Shown here: positions 16,865 through 26,397 of the stretch, piece by piece
Layout of the letters: each line of letters begins with the position of its first letter
How positions within the stretch are numbered: the first letter of the stretch is position 1
Source: Riemerella anatipestifer ATCC 11845 = DSM 15868
GTDB taxonomy: Bacteria > Bacteroidota > Bacteroidia > Flavobacteriales > Weeksellaceae
Reading direction: 5' to 3'
Length of the DNA stretch: 64,000 bases
Assembly (NCBI RefSeq): GCF_000252855.1
Contig: NC_017045.1
Coordinates: 248,001-312,000, forward strand
Position numbers and translations under genes: made by a program
Notes under the pieces: generated by a model
What the model saw: the letters and a program-made list of their open reading frames with translations, nothing else
What the model was told of the DNA's origin: nothing
Database searches by the model: none

Positions 16865-17938
16865 TTATAGGCTTAATAGATTGACATATTGCTCTAAAAT
16901 CACATCTTTGGAAAATAAAGAATAAATGTGGTTTCTTATATTTTCTTTAGGATAATTTCCTTGAGGTAATATGGTTTTTATTTTTTCTGAAAACTCTTTG
17001 TGATTTTCTATGTTTGCAACTTCTCCGTTTACGCCGTGTTTTATAATCTCGTTAATTCCTCCAGGGCAGTTATTGGCAAGAGCATAAGTGCCACAAGCCC
17101 CAGCCTCTAGCAATACATTAGGGAAACCCTCGTATCTTGAAGAGAGAATAAATAAGTCTGCATATTTTAGAAATTGATAAGGGTTCTTTTGTTTTCCGTG
17201 GAATATCACATTGGACAGTCCTAAATCTTCTTTCATTTGGTGGAGAAGCTCCTTATCCTTACCATCGCCTAAAATATGGAGTTTTATGGCTTTATCTTTA
17301 AGAAAAGAAAATACCTTTAGTAAATTATCAAAGCCTTTTCTTTCAGATAGATTACCTATGGCAACCACATTTTTCATTTCATTTGAGAAAAGGTTAGGTT
17401 TTTCTGAAATAGAAAGTTGCTGGTCTATAAACTCAAAATCAACAGGATTGTTGATTTTGGTAATTTTGTTAGGTTTTATATTGAAGTTTTTAATTAAATC
17501 TTCCGCCATATCATCACTTTGAGCAATAATAGTATGGAAGTTATTATAAAATTTGTAGAAAAATTTAATTTCCTTTCTTATAACATGTTTAGAAACTACA
17601 TTGGTCTCCCTAGCGATAAATTTCACTTTAGGGAAAAGCCGTGTAAATATTGATAAATAAGCATTTACCTCGCCGAATCCAGAGAATACAATATCTGGCT
17701 TTCTCCTCCATATTTCCTTTAAAATAGGTTTTAGAGAATGGCGTATTCTAGGTGTTTTTAAATCTATAATCTCTATATCCTTTTTTAGAAAATCTAAATA
17801 ACCGCCTTCTTTTCTAAGAAGCATTATTTTAGGAGTGAATTTTTCTCTCGGTAGATGATTAGCGATGGTGGTTACAATTCGTTCTGCACCACCCATTTCC
17901 ATATCGGGAAGAATAAAAATAATCTCCTTTTTTCTCAT
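16865..17938 (-). CDS. Family 4 glycosyltransferase
   Basis: A 357-residue retaining GT-B glycosyltransferase. The N-terminal domain begins ILPDMEMGGAERIVTTIANH, with the GGAERI motif typical of GT4 enzymes of O-antigen and exopolysaccharide pathways. The C-terminal domain has VAIGNLSERKGFDNLL, LHILGDGKDKE and the nucleotide-sugar site LSSRYEGFPNVLLEAGACG with the EGFP..LLE acidic pair. No signal or membrane segment, so it acts at the cytoplasmic face. It starts 4 bp after recQ and is likely carried on the recQ transcript. The sugar is unknown. It is separated from the glycan genes at 57-61 kb. Confidence 0.88.
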   Translation of the reverse strand: MRKKEIIFILPDMEMGGAERIVTTIANHLPREKFTPKIMLLRKEGGYLDFLKKDIEIIDLKTPRIRHSLKPILKEIWRRKPDIVFSGFGEVNAYLSIFTRLFPKVKFIARETNVVSKHVIRKEIKFFYKFYNNFHTIIAQSDDMAEDLIKNFNIKPNKITKINNPVDFEFIDQQLSISEKPNLFSNEMKNVVAIGNLSERKGFDNLLKVFSFLKDKAIKLHILGDGKDKELLHQMKEDLGLSNVIFHGKQKNPYQFLKYADLFILSSRYEGFPNVLLEAGACGTYALANNCPGGINEIIKHGVNGEVANIENHKEFSEKIKTILPQGNYPKENIRNHIYSLFSKDVILEQYVNLLSL

Positions 17939-17942
17939 AAAA

Positions 17943-20147
17943 TTAGTTGGCTACATCGCTAATAAACTTAATTCTAAGCAGGCGAACTTCGTCATCGCTC
18001 AACTCTTCGCCAAACTCTGCTAAAAGGACTTTCATACTATCACTTTCAGACTCTTTCATAAACTCCATAAAGTCATCTACCATTTCCTCGTCAAAATTCT
18101 CCTCTATATAATAATCTATATTGAGTTTTGTGCCTTGGTAAACGATACTTTCCATTTCGGAAATGAGTTCGTCCATCGAAAGGTTTTTAGCATTAGCAAT
18201 ATCTTCTAAATCTATCTTTTTATCTGTATTCTGAATGATGAACACTTTGTGGCTAGATTTGTTTGCTACTTTTTTTAGCACCATATCATCAGGGCGTTCT
18301 ATGTTGTTATCTTCAACATATTTTTTGATGAACTCGGCAAATTCTTTCCCAAACTTTTTAGCTTTACCCTCACCTACACCATAAACCTTTGCAATTTCTT
18401 CTATAGTGATAGGGTATTGCACCGTCATATCCTCTAAACTAGGGTCCATAAACACGGTGTAAGGAGGAATGCCTTGTTTTTGAGCGATTTTCTTTCTTAA
18501 ATCCTTAAGCTGATTAAATAGAACTTTATCAAGTCCACCACCACCTTGGAGTTGTACTTGGTCTGAATCTGCTTTAGTTTGGGCTAAATCGTACTCTCTA
18601 TCTTCAGCGATTAAGAAAGGTTCTTTGTCTTTTCCTGAAACAATTTTTTGTCCTTTATCACTTATCCTAAGTATCCCATAAGTTTCTATATCTTTGATGA
18701 TATAACCTCTTACCGTAGCTTGTCTAATGATAGATTTCCAATAGTTATCCGAAGTCTCTTTACCTATACCAAAGAACTCAGATTTTTCTAACTTATAAGA
18801 TTTGGTAGTTGGCGTTTCTTTGCCTACAAGGACTGCGATTAAGTCTTTAGTTTTGAATTTTTCTTCTAAACTTTTAATGAGGTTTAAAACCGTTTTAAAA
18901 TCGCTTGTAACATCTTTTAGCTTAGGCGGATTTACAGAGTTGTCGTCCATTTTGGCACCAGCACCGTTAATTGGGTCAAACTCTTCACCAAAATAGTAGA
19001 GTATGTATTGTCTTCTACTCATAGAAGTTTCGGCATATCCTACTACTTCATTTAGTAACTGTAAACCAACTTCTTTCTCCGAAACCGATTTTTGAGCTAA
19101 AAATTTTTCTAATTTCTCAATATCTTTAGGGTCGTAGAATGCTAAACAATGTCCTTCGCCGCCGTCTCTACCAGCTCTACCTGTTTCTTGGTAATAACTT
19201 TCTAAAGATTTAGGGAAATCATAATGTATCACAAAACGAACATCAGGCTTATCTATACCCATACCAAAAGCGATGGTAGCTACAATCACATCGCACTCTT
19301 CCATTAAGAATTTATCTTGATTAGCCACTCTTGTTTTTTGGTCTAACCCTGCGTGATAGGGTAGAGCATTGATGCCATTAACTTGTAAAGTCTGTGCAAA
19401 TTCTTCTACCTTTTTACGGCTAAGACAGTAAACTATCCCTGACTTCCCTTTATTTTTATTGATGAATTTTACAATTTCCTTTTCTACATCTACTTTTGGG
19501 CGTACTTCGTAAAATAGATTTGGTCGGTTAAAGCTTTCTTTAAAAACTACCGCATCAGACATACCCAATGTTTTCTGAATATCGTCTTGTACTTTAGGAG
19601 TAGCTGTTGCTGTGAGAGCAATAACAGGAACATTAGCTATTTTATCTATAATACCTTTTAAATTTCGATATTCTGGTCGGAAGTCGTGTCCCCATTCGGA
19701 GATACAATGTGCCTCATCTATGGCTACGAAAGAAATATTGGCTTGTTTTAAAAAATCTAAATAATCTTCTTTTATCAATGACTCAGGAGCTACATACAAG
19801 AGTTTGGTTCTTCCGCTATTGATATCATTGAAAACTTGCTTTATCTGTGTTTTATTAAGAGAAGAATTAAGTACATGTGCTACGCCTTCCTCAGAAGAAA
19901 GCCCATTAACTGCATCTACTTGGTTTTTCATCAGGGCAATAAGTGGAGATACCACAATAGCTGTACCTTCTGAAATAAGTGCAGGAAGCTGATAGCAAAG
20001 AGATTTACCCCCGCCAGTAGGCATAAGTACAAATACGTCTTTGCCTCCAAGAAGTGTACTGATAATTGCCTCTTGCTGTCCTTTAAAGGTAGAAAATCCA
20101 AAATATTTTTTGAGCTCTTCTGCTAAATTGTATGTTTTTTTAGTCAT
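17943..20147 (-). CDS. recQ: RecQ-type ATP-dependent DNA helicase lacking the zinc cysteines
   Basis: A 734-residue RecQ helicase that unwinds DNA in recombination and fork repair. The helicase core has Q-motif region FSTFKGQQEAI, Walker A MPTGGGKSLCYQL, the DEAH box AIDEAHCISEWGHDFRP and motif VI region SYYQETGRAGRDG. An RQC winged-helix part and an HRDC domain (LFNQLKDLRKKIAQKQGIP to about residue 600) follow, then a ~100-residue acidic C-terminal extension. The usual zinc-binding cysteines after the YYFGEEF motif (about residues 375-405) are all absent: there is no Cys from there to the end. It diverges from kdsD-tatC, an arrangement common in flavobacteria. Confidence 0.93.
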   Translation of the reverse strand: MTKKTYNLAEELKKYFGFSTFKGQQEAIISTLLGGKDVFVLMPTGGGKSLCYQLPALISEGTAIVVSPLIALMKNQVDAVNGLSSEEGVAHVLNSSLNKTQIKQVFNDINSGRTKLLYVAPESLIKEDYLDFLKQANISFVAIDEAHCISEWGHDFRPEYRNLKGIIDKIANVPVIALTATATPKVQDDIQKTLGMSDAVVFKESFNRPNLFYEVRPKVDVEKEIVKFINKNKGKSGIVYCLSRKKVEEFAQTLQVNGINALPYHAGLDQKTRVANQDKFLMEECDVIVATIAFGMGIDKPDVRFVIHYDFPKSLESYYQETGRAGRDGGEGHCLAFYDPKDIEKLEKFLAQKSVSEKEVGLQLLNEVVGYAETSMSRRQYILYYFGEEFDPINGAGAKMDDNSVNPPKLKDVTSDFKTVLNLIKSLEEKFKTKDLIAVLVGKETPTTKSYKLEKSEFFGIGKETSDNYWKSIIRQATVRGYIIKDIETYGILRISDKGQKIVSGKDKEPFLIAEDREYDLAQTKADSDQVQLQGGGGLDKVLFNQLKDLRKKIAQKQGIPPYTVFMDPSLEDMTVQYPITIEEIAKVYGVGEGKAKKFGKEFAEFIKKYVEDNNIERPDDMVLKKVANKSSHKVFIIQNTDKKIDLEDIANAKNLSMDELISEMESIVYQGTKLNIDYYIEENFDEEMVDDFMEFMKESESDSMKVLLAEFGEELSDDEVRLLRIKFISDVAN

Positions 20148-20287
20148 TTTTAGTTTAGTTTACTAAATTTGCAACTTACCAAAGGTAAGAAAAACTTTTG
20201 GTTTTAAATTAAATTAGTTAAATAAAACTTTGTTTTCTAATTTAAGTTAGGTTCTGAGGTACGAAAATAAATAAAAAATAATAAATA

Positions 20288-21247
20288 ATGAAATCTACCG
20301 CTCTTATAGATATTGCTAAAAAGGCTATTGATACAGAAATAGCAGAATTGGAAAGGCTAAGAGATAATCTGAATAATAGTTTTTTAGATGCGGTAGAACT
20401 CATCAATAAATCAAGCGGTAAGTTAATTGTGGTAGGGATAGGTAAGTCTGCTCATGTAGGGAATAAGATTGTGGCAACGCTTAATTCTACAGGGACGCCT
20501 GCACAGTTTCTGCACGCAGCAGAGGCTATCCATGGAGATTTAGGAGTGGTTCAAAAAAATGATGTTGTACTATGTATTTCTAATTCTGGTAATTCGCCAG
20601 AGATAGTTAATCTAGCTCCTTATCTTAAGCAATATTCGTCTGGGCTTATAGGTATGACAGGAAATTTAAAATCCAAACTAGCAGAACATTCGGATATTGT
20701 GCTTAACACTTTTGTAGAGAAAGAAGCGTGTCCTAATAAATTGGCTCCAACAAGCTCTACTACGGTGCAAATGGCATTGGGAGATGCTTTGGCTGTGTGT
20801 CTTATGGAAATCAATCATTTTAAAGATACCGATTTTGCGAAGTTTCACCCTGGTGGAAGTTTAGGTAAGAATCTTACGGCTAAGGTAGGTCAGTTTTTAT
20901 CTTCACAAAAGCCTCAAGTTTCAGAGGAGGCGTCCATTAAGGAAGTGATAATTTCCATTAGTGCTTCTACGCACGGAGTTACAGTAGTTACGGAAGGAGA
21001 TGCCATAAAAGGTATTATTACTGATGGAGATTTAAGGAGAATGCTCATGAGTAATGACGATATTAAAGAGATTAAAGCTAAAGATATAATGAGTTTAACT
21101 CCCAAAACTATAGATAAAGAAGCATTAGCAAAAGAAGCTATGAAAATACTTAAACAGTATAACATAGGTCAGCTGATTGTAACGGATAAAGGTAACTATT
21201 TTGGGATTATAGATTTGCATACTTTGTTAGACGAAGGAATCTTGTAA
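20288..21247 (+). CDS. kdsD: Arabinose 5-phosphate isomerase (KpsF/GutQ family)
   Basis: A 319-residue enzyme that converts ribulose 5-phosphate to arabinose 5-phosphate, the first step of Kdo synthesis for lipopolysaccharide. The N-terminal SIS domain contains VVGIGKSAHVGNKIVATLNS, the catalytic HAAEAIHGDLG region and CISNSGNSPEIVNL. Two CBS domains follow (about residues 205-260 and 270-318), including GIITDGDLRRML and YFGIIDLHTLLDEGIL. tatC starts 20 bp downstream. Confidence 0.94.
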   Translation: MKSTALIDIAKKAIDTEIAELERLRDNLNNSFLDAVELINKSSGKLIVVGIGKSAHVGNKIVATLNSTGTPAQFLHAAEAIHGDLGVVQKNDVVLCISNSGNSPEIVNLAPYLKQYSSGLIGMTGNLKSKLAEHSDIVLNTFVEKEACPNKLAPTSSTTVQMALGDALAVCLMEINHFKDTDFAKFHPGGSLGKNLTAKVGQFLSSQKPQVSEEASIKEVIISISASTHGVTVVTEGDAIKGIITDGDLRRMLMSNDDIKEIKAKDIMSLTPKTIDKEALAKEAMKILKQYNIGQLIVTDKGNYFGIIDLHTLLDEGIL

Positions 21248-21252
21248 CTTTG
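21223..21252 (+). promoter_or_regulatory. tatC promoter overlapping the kdsD stop codon
   Basis: TTTG (21223-21226), 18 bases, then TAACTTTG (21245-21252). The TAA stop of kdsD (21245-21247) is the first half of the -7 box. tatC starts at 21268, giving a leader of about 12 bases. This would let tatC be transcribed apart from kdsD. Confidence 0.5.
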
Positions 21253-21267
21253 TAAAAAATAAAACTA

Positions 21268-22095
21268 GTGAGTGAAGAAAAAGAAATGTCCTTTTTAGGA
21301 CATATAGGAGAGCTTAGAGGGCATTTGGTGCGTTCTATAATAGCTATTGTAGTAGGTGGACTTTTAATTGGCTTTAATATCAATTGGATTATGGATCATA
21401 TTATCTTCGGTCCTACTCGTCCAGATTTTCTCACTTTTAGAGTGGTTAATTATTTTTCTAGAATGTTTGTGGGCGAAGATGTTATTGTGATGCCGCATTC
21501 GTTTCCGATACAAGTAAGGCGACTGTTTGAACAGTTTAATATGATGATGGCTGTTTCTGTAGTTGGAGGGCTTATCATCGCATTTCCCTATGTTATTTGG
21601 GAGCTTTGGAAATTTATCAGTCCAGCACTTAAAGAATCTGAAAGAAAAAACTCTATTTTCATCATCAATGGAACTTGGGTGTTATTTGTGATGGGAGCAT
21701 TATCAGGATACTTTTTGGTAATGCCTTTTGTTATCAATTTTGGTTATTTCTTTAGTATTTCGGATTTTGTAAGGGTGGATATAGATTTATCAAGCTATGT
21801 TACTATTTTACTTCAAGTTGTTTTAGGTATGGCTGCGATATTTTTATTTCCGATGATTGTTTATATACTTACTTCTATAGGCATACTTACTCCTATGTTT
21901 TTAAGAACTTATAGAAGACACGCTATTGTAGTGATTATGGTGGTGGCGGCTTTTATTACACCTGCAGATATTATCAGTATGTTGGCGGCAGCATTTCCAC
22001 TAGTAGTTCTCTATGAAATATGCATCTTGATGTCAGCATTGGTTTACCGAAGAATTAAAAAGGAAGAAGCACTTAATTTACCGTTACCGAAGTAA
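21268..22095 (+). CDS. tatC: Twin-arginine translocase subunit TatC
   Basis: TatC recognises twin-arginine signal peptides and, with TatA, exports folded proteins across the inner membrane. The 275-residue protein begins with the conserved MSFLGHIGELRGHLVRS region and has the six-helix layout, with the family-typical FISPALKESERKNS after helix 2 and FITPADIISMLAAAFPLVVLYE in helix 5-6. The start is GTG at 21268. A loop of ~40 residues between helices 1 and 2 (PTRPDFLTFRVVNYF onward) is longer than in E. coli, as in other Bacteroidota. A strong terminator follows. Confidence 0.95.
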   Translation: MSEEKEMSFLGHIGELRGHLVRSIIAIVVGGLLIGFNINWIMDHIIFGPTRPDFLTFRVVNYFSRMFVGEDVIVMPHSFPIQVRRLFEQFNMMMAVSVVGGLIIAFPYVIWELWKFISPALKESERKNSIFIINGTWVLFVMGALSGYFLVMPFVINFGYFFSISDFVRVDIDLSSYVTILLQVVLGMAAIFLFPMIVYILTSIGILTPMFLRTYRRHAIVVIMVVAAFITPADIISMLAAAFPLVVLYEICILMSALVYRRIKKEEALNLPLPK

Positions 22096-22129
22096 GTAAT
22101 GAATTTTATAAAGTAATACCAGGTAATAT

Positions 22130-22170
22130 AAAGACAAGGATAAAAGCAAACTCTCCTTGTCTTTTTCTTT
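22130..22170 (+). terminator. Intrinsic terminator after tatC
   Basis: Eleven-base perfect stem AAAGACAAGGA (22130-22140) with TCCTTGTCTTT (22154-22164), followed by a T-rich tail. Confidence 0.87.
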
Positions 22171-22216
22171 TATAAATAGATGAAAAACATTATTTTCGCA
22201 CCAAAGTTTAAAAAAT

Positions 22217-25200
22217 ATGATGAAGCACTGGAGTTTTAAAAAATGGAACACCATTTTAGGCTGGATAGTTTTTGGGATAGCCTTAATAACTTATTTATCC
22301 ACTATAGAACCTAATTTTAGCTTTTGGGATTGTGGCGAGTATATTTCCTCTGCCGTGAAATTAGAGGTTACACACGCTCCAGGGGCGGCATTGTTCCAAT
22401 TGGTGGGAGCAGTGTTTGCGATGCTAGCCTTTGGTAATGGAGCTTATTACTCTTTGGTTATCAATGCAATGTCTGCCTTGTTTAGTGCCTTTACCATTTT
22501 ATTTTTATTTTGGACAATCACTCATTTGGTTAGACGACTGTTGCGTAAAGATTTTGAGGAAGTTACTGAAAATGAAAAATGGGTTATTCTATTTTCAGGT
22601 TTGATAGGAGCTTTGTGTTTTACTTTTTCGGATACTTTTTGGTTTTCCGCTGTGGAAGGCGAGGTTTACTCTATGGCATCATTATTTATAGCGTTAATCG
22701 CTTGGCTTATAACCAAATGGGAGAACGAATATCAATCCTCTGATAACGAGAGATGGATTATCCTTATCTTTTTCCTAATAGGGCTTTCCGTGGGAGTTCA
22801 TATGATGGTAATGTTGGTAGTGCCATTTATCTGTTTGGTTTATTACTCTAGAAATTATGATTTCTCTTGGAAATCTTTTGCGATAGCCAATGTAATTACA
22901 TTATTTGTTCTCGCTCTTGTATTTAAAGGTATTTTTCCTTTTGTGATGAGGATGTTTGGTAATTCGGAGATATTCTTCGTTAATGGTTTAGGATTGCCTT
23001 TCCATTCAGGGACTATCTTTGCGTTTTTAGTACTCATTGCTTTAGGATATTTTGCTATTAACTACGCTCGTTCCAAAGGAAATAGATTGGTACAAATGGC
23101 GGTACTATCTATGGTTTATATGATTATTGGTTTTTCTTGTTGGTTGATGATACCTATTCGTGCCAATGCTAATCCACCAATGAACCTTAATAATCCTGAT
23201 AACGCCATTGGTATGCTTGATTATTATAATCGCGAACAATATGGAGATTGGCCTACTTTGTATGGACAAAATTATACTGCCCACTTGGACTGGAACGGAA
23301 TGGAAAAGAATGAAGATGGAAGTCTAAAAACGATAAAAACAGGCGAAACTTACGAAAAAGACGAAACCACAGGACGCTATATTAAAGTAGGCGATAAGAC
23401 TAATTATGTTTATAACAAGGCACATGTAGGCTTTATGCCGAGAATGTTTGTGCAAGATAAGAATGTAATGTCTAATTACATTTCTATGTATGGTGCTCCG
23501 GATTTTGAGTTTAACTATGCTGATGAAGATATAGCAAATAATCCTGAAGCTCATAAGTATTTTGATGAACTAAGAAAAAAATATGATAACGGTACTATTA
23601 CTGTTGATGATTATCTACAAGCAAAACAGTACCACTTAATCAATCTTAAAAAGCCTACATTTGGACAGAGTTTAGATTATTTTATTACATTCCAAAATGG
23701 ACATTATTTTGTGAGATATTTAATGTGGAATTTTGTTGGTCGTCAAAATGATTTGGAAGGTCATATGGAAAACACCAACGGAAATTGGATATCAGGGATT
23801 CCTGTGATAGATAATTATCTGTACGGCAACCAATCAGACATGCCTGAAAAGTATAAAAATGAAAGTACAGTTTATTTCTTTTTCCTTCCGCTTATTTTAG
23901 GTTTATTGGGAGCGTTCTTCCAGTATACTAAAGATTTTGGAAGGTTCTATGCCTTATTATCTCTGTTCATTCTTACAAGTGTTGGCATTATTTTCTACAC
24001 AGGTGTAAAACCTTTTGAACCGAGAGAAAGAGATTATGCTATGGTAGGAGCATTCTACGCCTTTACGATTTGGATAGGCTTAGGAGCAGCGTTTATCTTA
24101 CAATTATTGAATCAAAAAGTTAAAAAATCTAGTGCAATTTTAGGTGCTGGAGTTTTACTTTTAGGAGTTCCGTTAATGATGGGCTTCCAAAATTACAATC
24201 CACATGACAGAAGTGGAAGATATGCCGCTTATGATTATGCTTATTCTACACTAAAATCACTTCCTAAAGACGGTATTCTCTTCGTATATGGTGATAATGA
24301 TACTTATCCACTTTGGGCAATACAAGAGACGGAACAGTTTAGAGATGATGTGAAGGTGGTAAACTTTACTCTTTTAGCCACACCTTGGAATATAGATCAA
24401 GTGAAAAGACGTACTTACAATGCAATGCCTGTAGCATCGGCACTTAGACATGAGGAATATAGAGAAGGTATAAATGAGCAAATCTATACTCTAAGTACTG
24501 AAGATTGGAAAAATATATTTGCCAATTTAAAAGAAAGCGGTGCTCCTGATAATGTATTAAAAGGCTTTGAAAAGTATATGACACAAGATAGTATGACTTT
24601 AAAAGAGGCTGTAGCATTCTTAAAGAATAAGTCTCCTGAGAAGGATATGGTACTAAAAATGATTTATGGTGAAGAAAAGTACGAACAGTACAATGTTTTA
24701 CCAGTGTCTAAATTCATACTTCCTGTTAATAAGCAAAATGCGGTTAAGGCTGGTATTATTAAACCTCAAGATGTAGCTTTAGCGGAGGATTATATTATGA
24801 TAGACTATAGAAAATCTACACTATTCAAAAATGATTTGATGATGCTAGACATCTTAGCTAATTTTGATTGGAAAAGGTCTATCAACTTCTCTGTTGGAGG
24901 TATTTATGATGCTAGTAATATTTTCTTTTTGAAAGATTATTTACAATATGATGGTTTCAGCTACCGTCTTGTACCTATAAAAACTCCTGAAAAAGAAGAT
25001 GGAGAGTTAGGTAGAGTAGATGCTGATGACCTTTATAGAATAGTTAAAAACTTTAGATGGGGTAATTTTAAAGATGTTAATGTTCATTTTGATGAAACTT
25101 GTACTTCTAATATCATCAGTTATAGAAGTTCTGCAAGTAGAGCTGCGGAGGCTCTAATGGCGAAGGGAGAAAATAAAAAAGCTCAAGAGGTATTAGACTT

Positions 25201-25705
25201 GGTAAATAAGGAAATTCCTGTATCTAAATATAATGACCCTCGTTCGCTTAATTCTATTGTTTATGGTTATATTGTGTCTGGGCAGGAGAAGAAAGGTTTA
25301 GAATTAGCAGAAGAGCTTAAAAAGTCTATTTTCAAAGAGTATGATTACTATTTAACTTTAACGCCAGAAAATCAAAGGTATGTTAAGAGAGAAATGAGCA
25401 TTCAGCCATTGTTATACTCTATGGTAGTAGCTTCTGTGTCTGATGCTTATAAGAAGATAGGACAGGAGCAGAAAGGTTATAACTATTTAGTAAATTCTAT
25501 AAAACCTATTGATAGCAGATTTAATTCGTTTATAAATCAGCTAAAAGCTATGGGGAAAGAAAAGGCATACCAAGAATCCGAAAATGTACAAAAGATAACA
25601 CCTTTCTATCAGTATCTTTTTGAGGTAATGAAACCTTATGATAGTAATTATACTTCGGAAAAGATGAACCAAATTACCGATGCTGTTATAAAAGTGACAG
25701 AATAG
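22217..25705 (+). CDS. DUF2723 membrane protein, putative protein O-glycosyltransferase (GT117-like)
   Basis: A 1162-residue membrane protein with the DUF2723 domain at its N-terminus: TYLSTIEPNFSFWDCGEYI, then KLEVTHAPGAALFQLVGAVF, a pattern reminiscent of GT-C enzymes where an acidic residue in the first loop (WDCGEY) is catalytic. About a dozen membrane helices occupy the first ~680 residues, including FEPRERDYAMVGAFYAF; the remaining ~480 residues are a soluble, probably periplasmic domain with helical repeats near the end (TPR-like). Related Bacteroidota proteins are annotated as GT-C/GT117 glycosyltransferases and are candidates for O-mannosylation of exported proteins; that role is inference here. 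It is monocistronic, ending in a strong terminator. Confidence 0.82.
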   Translation: MMKHWSFKKWNTILGWIVFGIALITYLSTIEPNFSFWDCGEYISSAVKLEVTHAPGAALFQLVGAVFAMLAFGNGAYYSLVINAMSALFSAFTILFLFWTITHLVRRLLRKDFEEVTENEKWVILFSGLIGALCFTFSDTFWFSAVEGEVYSMASLFIALIAWLITKWENEYQSSDNERWIILIFFLIGLSVGVHMMVMLVVPFICLVYYSRNYDFSWKSFAIANVITLFVLALVFKGIFPFVMRMFGNSEIFFVNGLGLPFHSGTIFAFLVLIALGYFAINYARSKGNRLVQMAVLSMVYMIIGFSCWLMIPIRANANPPMNLNNPDNAIGMLDYYNREQYGDWPTLYGQNYTAHLDWNGMEKNEDGSLKTIKTGETYEKDETTGRYIKVGDKTNYVYNKAHVGFMPRMFVQDKNVMSNYISMYGAPDFEFNYADEDIANNPEAHKYFDELRKKYDNGTITVDDYLQAKQYHLINLKKPTFGQSLDYFITFQNGHYFVRYLMWNFVGRQNDLEGHMENTNGNWISGIPVIDNYLYGNQSDMPEKYKNESTVYFFFLPLILGLLGAFFQYTKDFGRFYALLSLFILTSVGIIFYTGVKPFEPRERDYAMVGAFYAFTIWIGLGAAFILQLLNQKVKKSSAILGAGVLLLGVPLMMGFQNYNPHDRSGRYAAYDYAYSTLKSLPKDGILFVYGDNDTYPLWAIQETEQFRDDVKVVNFTLLATPWNIDQVKRRTYNAMPVASALRHEEYREGINEQIYTLSTEDWKNIFANLKESGAPDNVLKGFEKYMTQDSMTLKEAVAFLKNKSPEKDMVLKMIYGEEKYEQYNVLPVSKFILPVNKQNAVKAGIIKPQDVALAEDYIMIDYRKSTLFKNDLMMLDILANFDWKRSINFSVGGIYDASNIFFLKDYLQYDGFSYRLVPIKTPEKEDGELGRVDADDLYRIVKNFRWGNFKDVNVHFDETCTSNIISYRSSASRAAEALMAKGENKKAQEVLDLVNKEIPVSKYNDPRSLNSIVYGYIVSGQEKKGLELAEELKKSIFKEYDYYLTLTPENQRYVKREMSIQPLLYSMVVASVSDAYKKIGQEQKGYNYLVNSIKPIDSRFNSFINQLKAMGKEKAYQESENVQKITPFYQYLFEVMKPYDSNYTSEKMNQITDAVIKVTE

Positions 25706-25729
25706 AGGCGGTAAAATTAATATCAATAT

Positions 25730-25765
25730 AAAACCGACTTAAATATATTTTTGAGTCGGTTTTTT
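25730..25765 (+). terminator. Intrinsic terminator after the DUF2723 gene
   Basis: Stem AAACCGACT (25731-25739) with AGTCGGTTT (25754-25762) and a T-run to 25765. It may also stop minus-strand transcription from the redox operon. Confidence 0.86.
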
Positions 25766-25808
25766 GATGAAGTTTCTAAAAGTTCTTAATGTTTGTAGTG
25801 AGAGAATG

Positions 25809-26057
25809 TTATCTATCTATGGACCCCATTACTTTTTGTGCAAAGCTATTGAGGGCGTCTTTTTCAGACATACCTTCTTGTACATTATGATGTACTTCCA
25901 TAGCTCCACAGATATTAGTTATCATTTCGCCGATTAAGTTCATTTCTTCTTCGGATACGCCTCTAAATTCGGTATAAGATTCTAAAACCTCTAGCGTTGC
26001 TGCTAAATTTTCAGCTGTATTATTTTGATAGAATTGTCTTATAATTGGTAATTTCAT
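25809..26057 (-). CDS. Small conserved protein of the thioredoxin-peroxiredoxin operon (DUF6952-like)
   Basis: An 82-residue, acidic, all-helical protein without signal peptide or membrane helix. It has two Met/Glu-rich helices (SEEEMNLIGEMITNICGAME) and a single Cys. The start codon lies 3 bp after the thioredoxin stop, so it is the last gene of the peroxiredoxin-thioredoxin unit. I recall a flavobacterial family of this shape named DUF6952, always near thioredoxin, but cannot confirm the family here. The linkage suggests a role in thiol redox metabolism; function is unknown. Confidence 0.72.
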   Translation of the reverse strand: MKLPIIRQFYQNNTAENLAATLEVLESYTEFRGVSEEEMNLIGEMITNICGAMEVHHNVQEGMSEKDALNSFAQKVMGSIDR

Positions 26058-26060
26058 AGC

Positions 26061-26369
26061 TTATTTAATTTCGTTGAACAAATTATTAAGGCTTTCTGCT
26101 TGGTTGGTTTGCACTTGGTTTACCAATGCTCCATTTTTAAAAGCAGCAAAAGTAGGTAGGTTATCCACTTTAGCAAGCTTACGGCTCTCAGGCAGTTTTT
26201 CAGCATCTACATAGTAAAATAGTATATCTTCGTTTTCCGAAGCTAATTTTTTAAATTTAGGTTTCATTATACGGCAATTACCACACCATGAAGCACCGTA
26301 TTGCACCATTACTTTTTCATTCTCGTTTACTATTTGTTGAAGTTGGTCTTCTGTTAATTCTTGATACAT
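26061..26369 (-). CDS. Thioredoxin family protein with CGNC active site
   Basis: A 102-residue cytoplasmic thioredoxin fold with active site ASWCGNCRIMKPKFKKL (Cys29, Cys32). Asn replaces the Pro of canonical CGPC, which in other thioredoxins changes redox potential. The cis-Pro loop reads VDNLPTFAAFKNG, as expected. It lies 78 bp behind the peroxiredoxin gene, and the two could form a reductase-peroxidase pair, although a terminator-like hairpin (26398-26433) lies between them. No thioredoxin reductase is in the window. Confidence 0.88.
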   Translation of the reverse strand: MYQELTEDQLQQIVNENEKVMVQYGASWCGNCRIMKPKFKKLASENEDILFYYVDAEKLPESRKLAKVDNLPTFAAFKNGALVNQVQTNQAESLNNLFNEIK

Positions 26370-26397
26370 TGTATTATATTTTTAAGTTAAAAGTATT

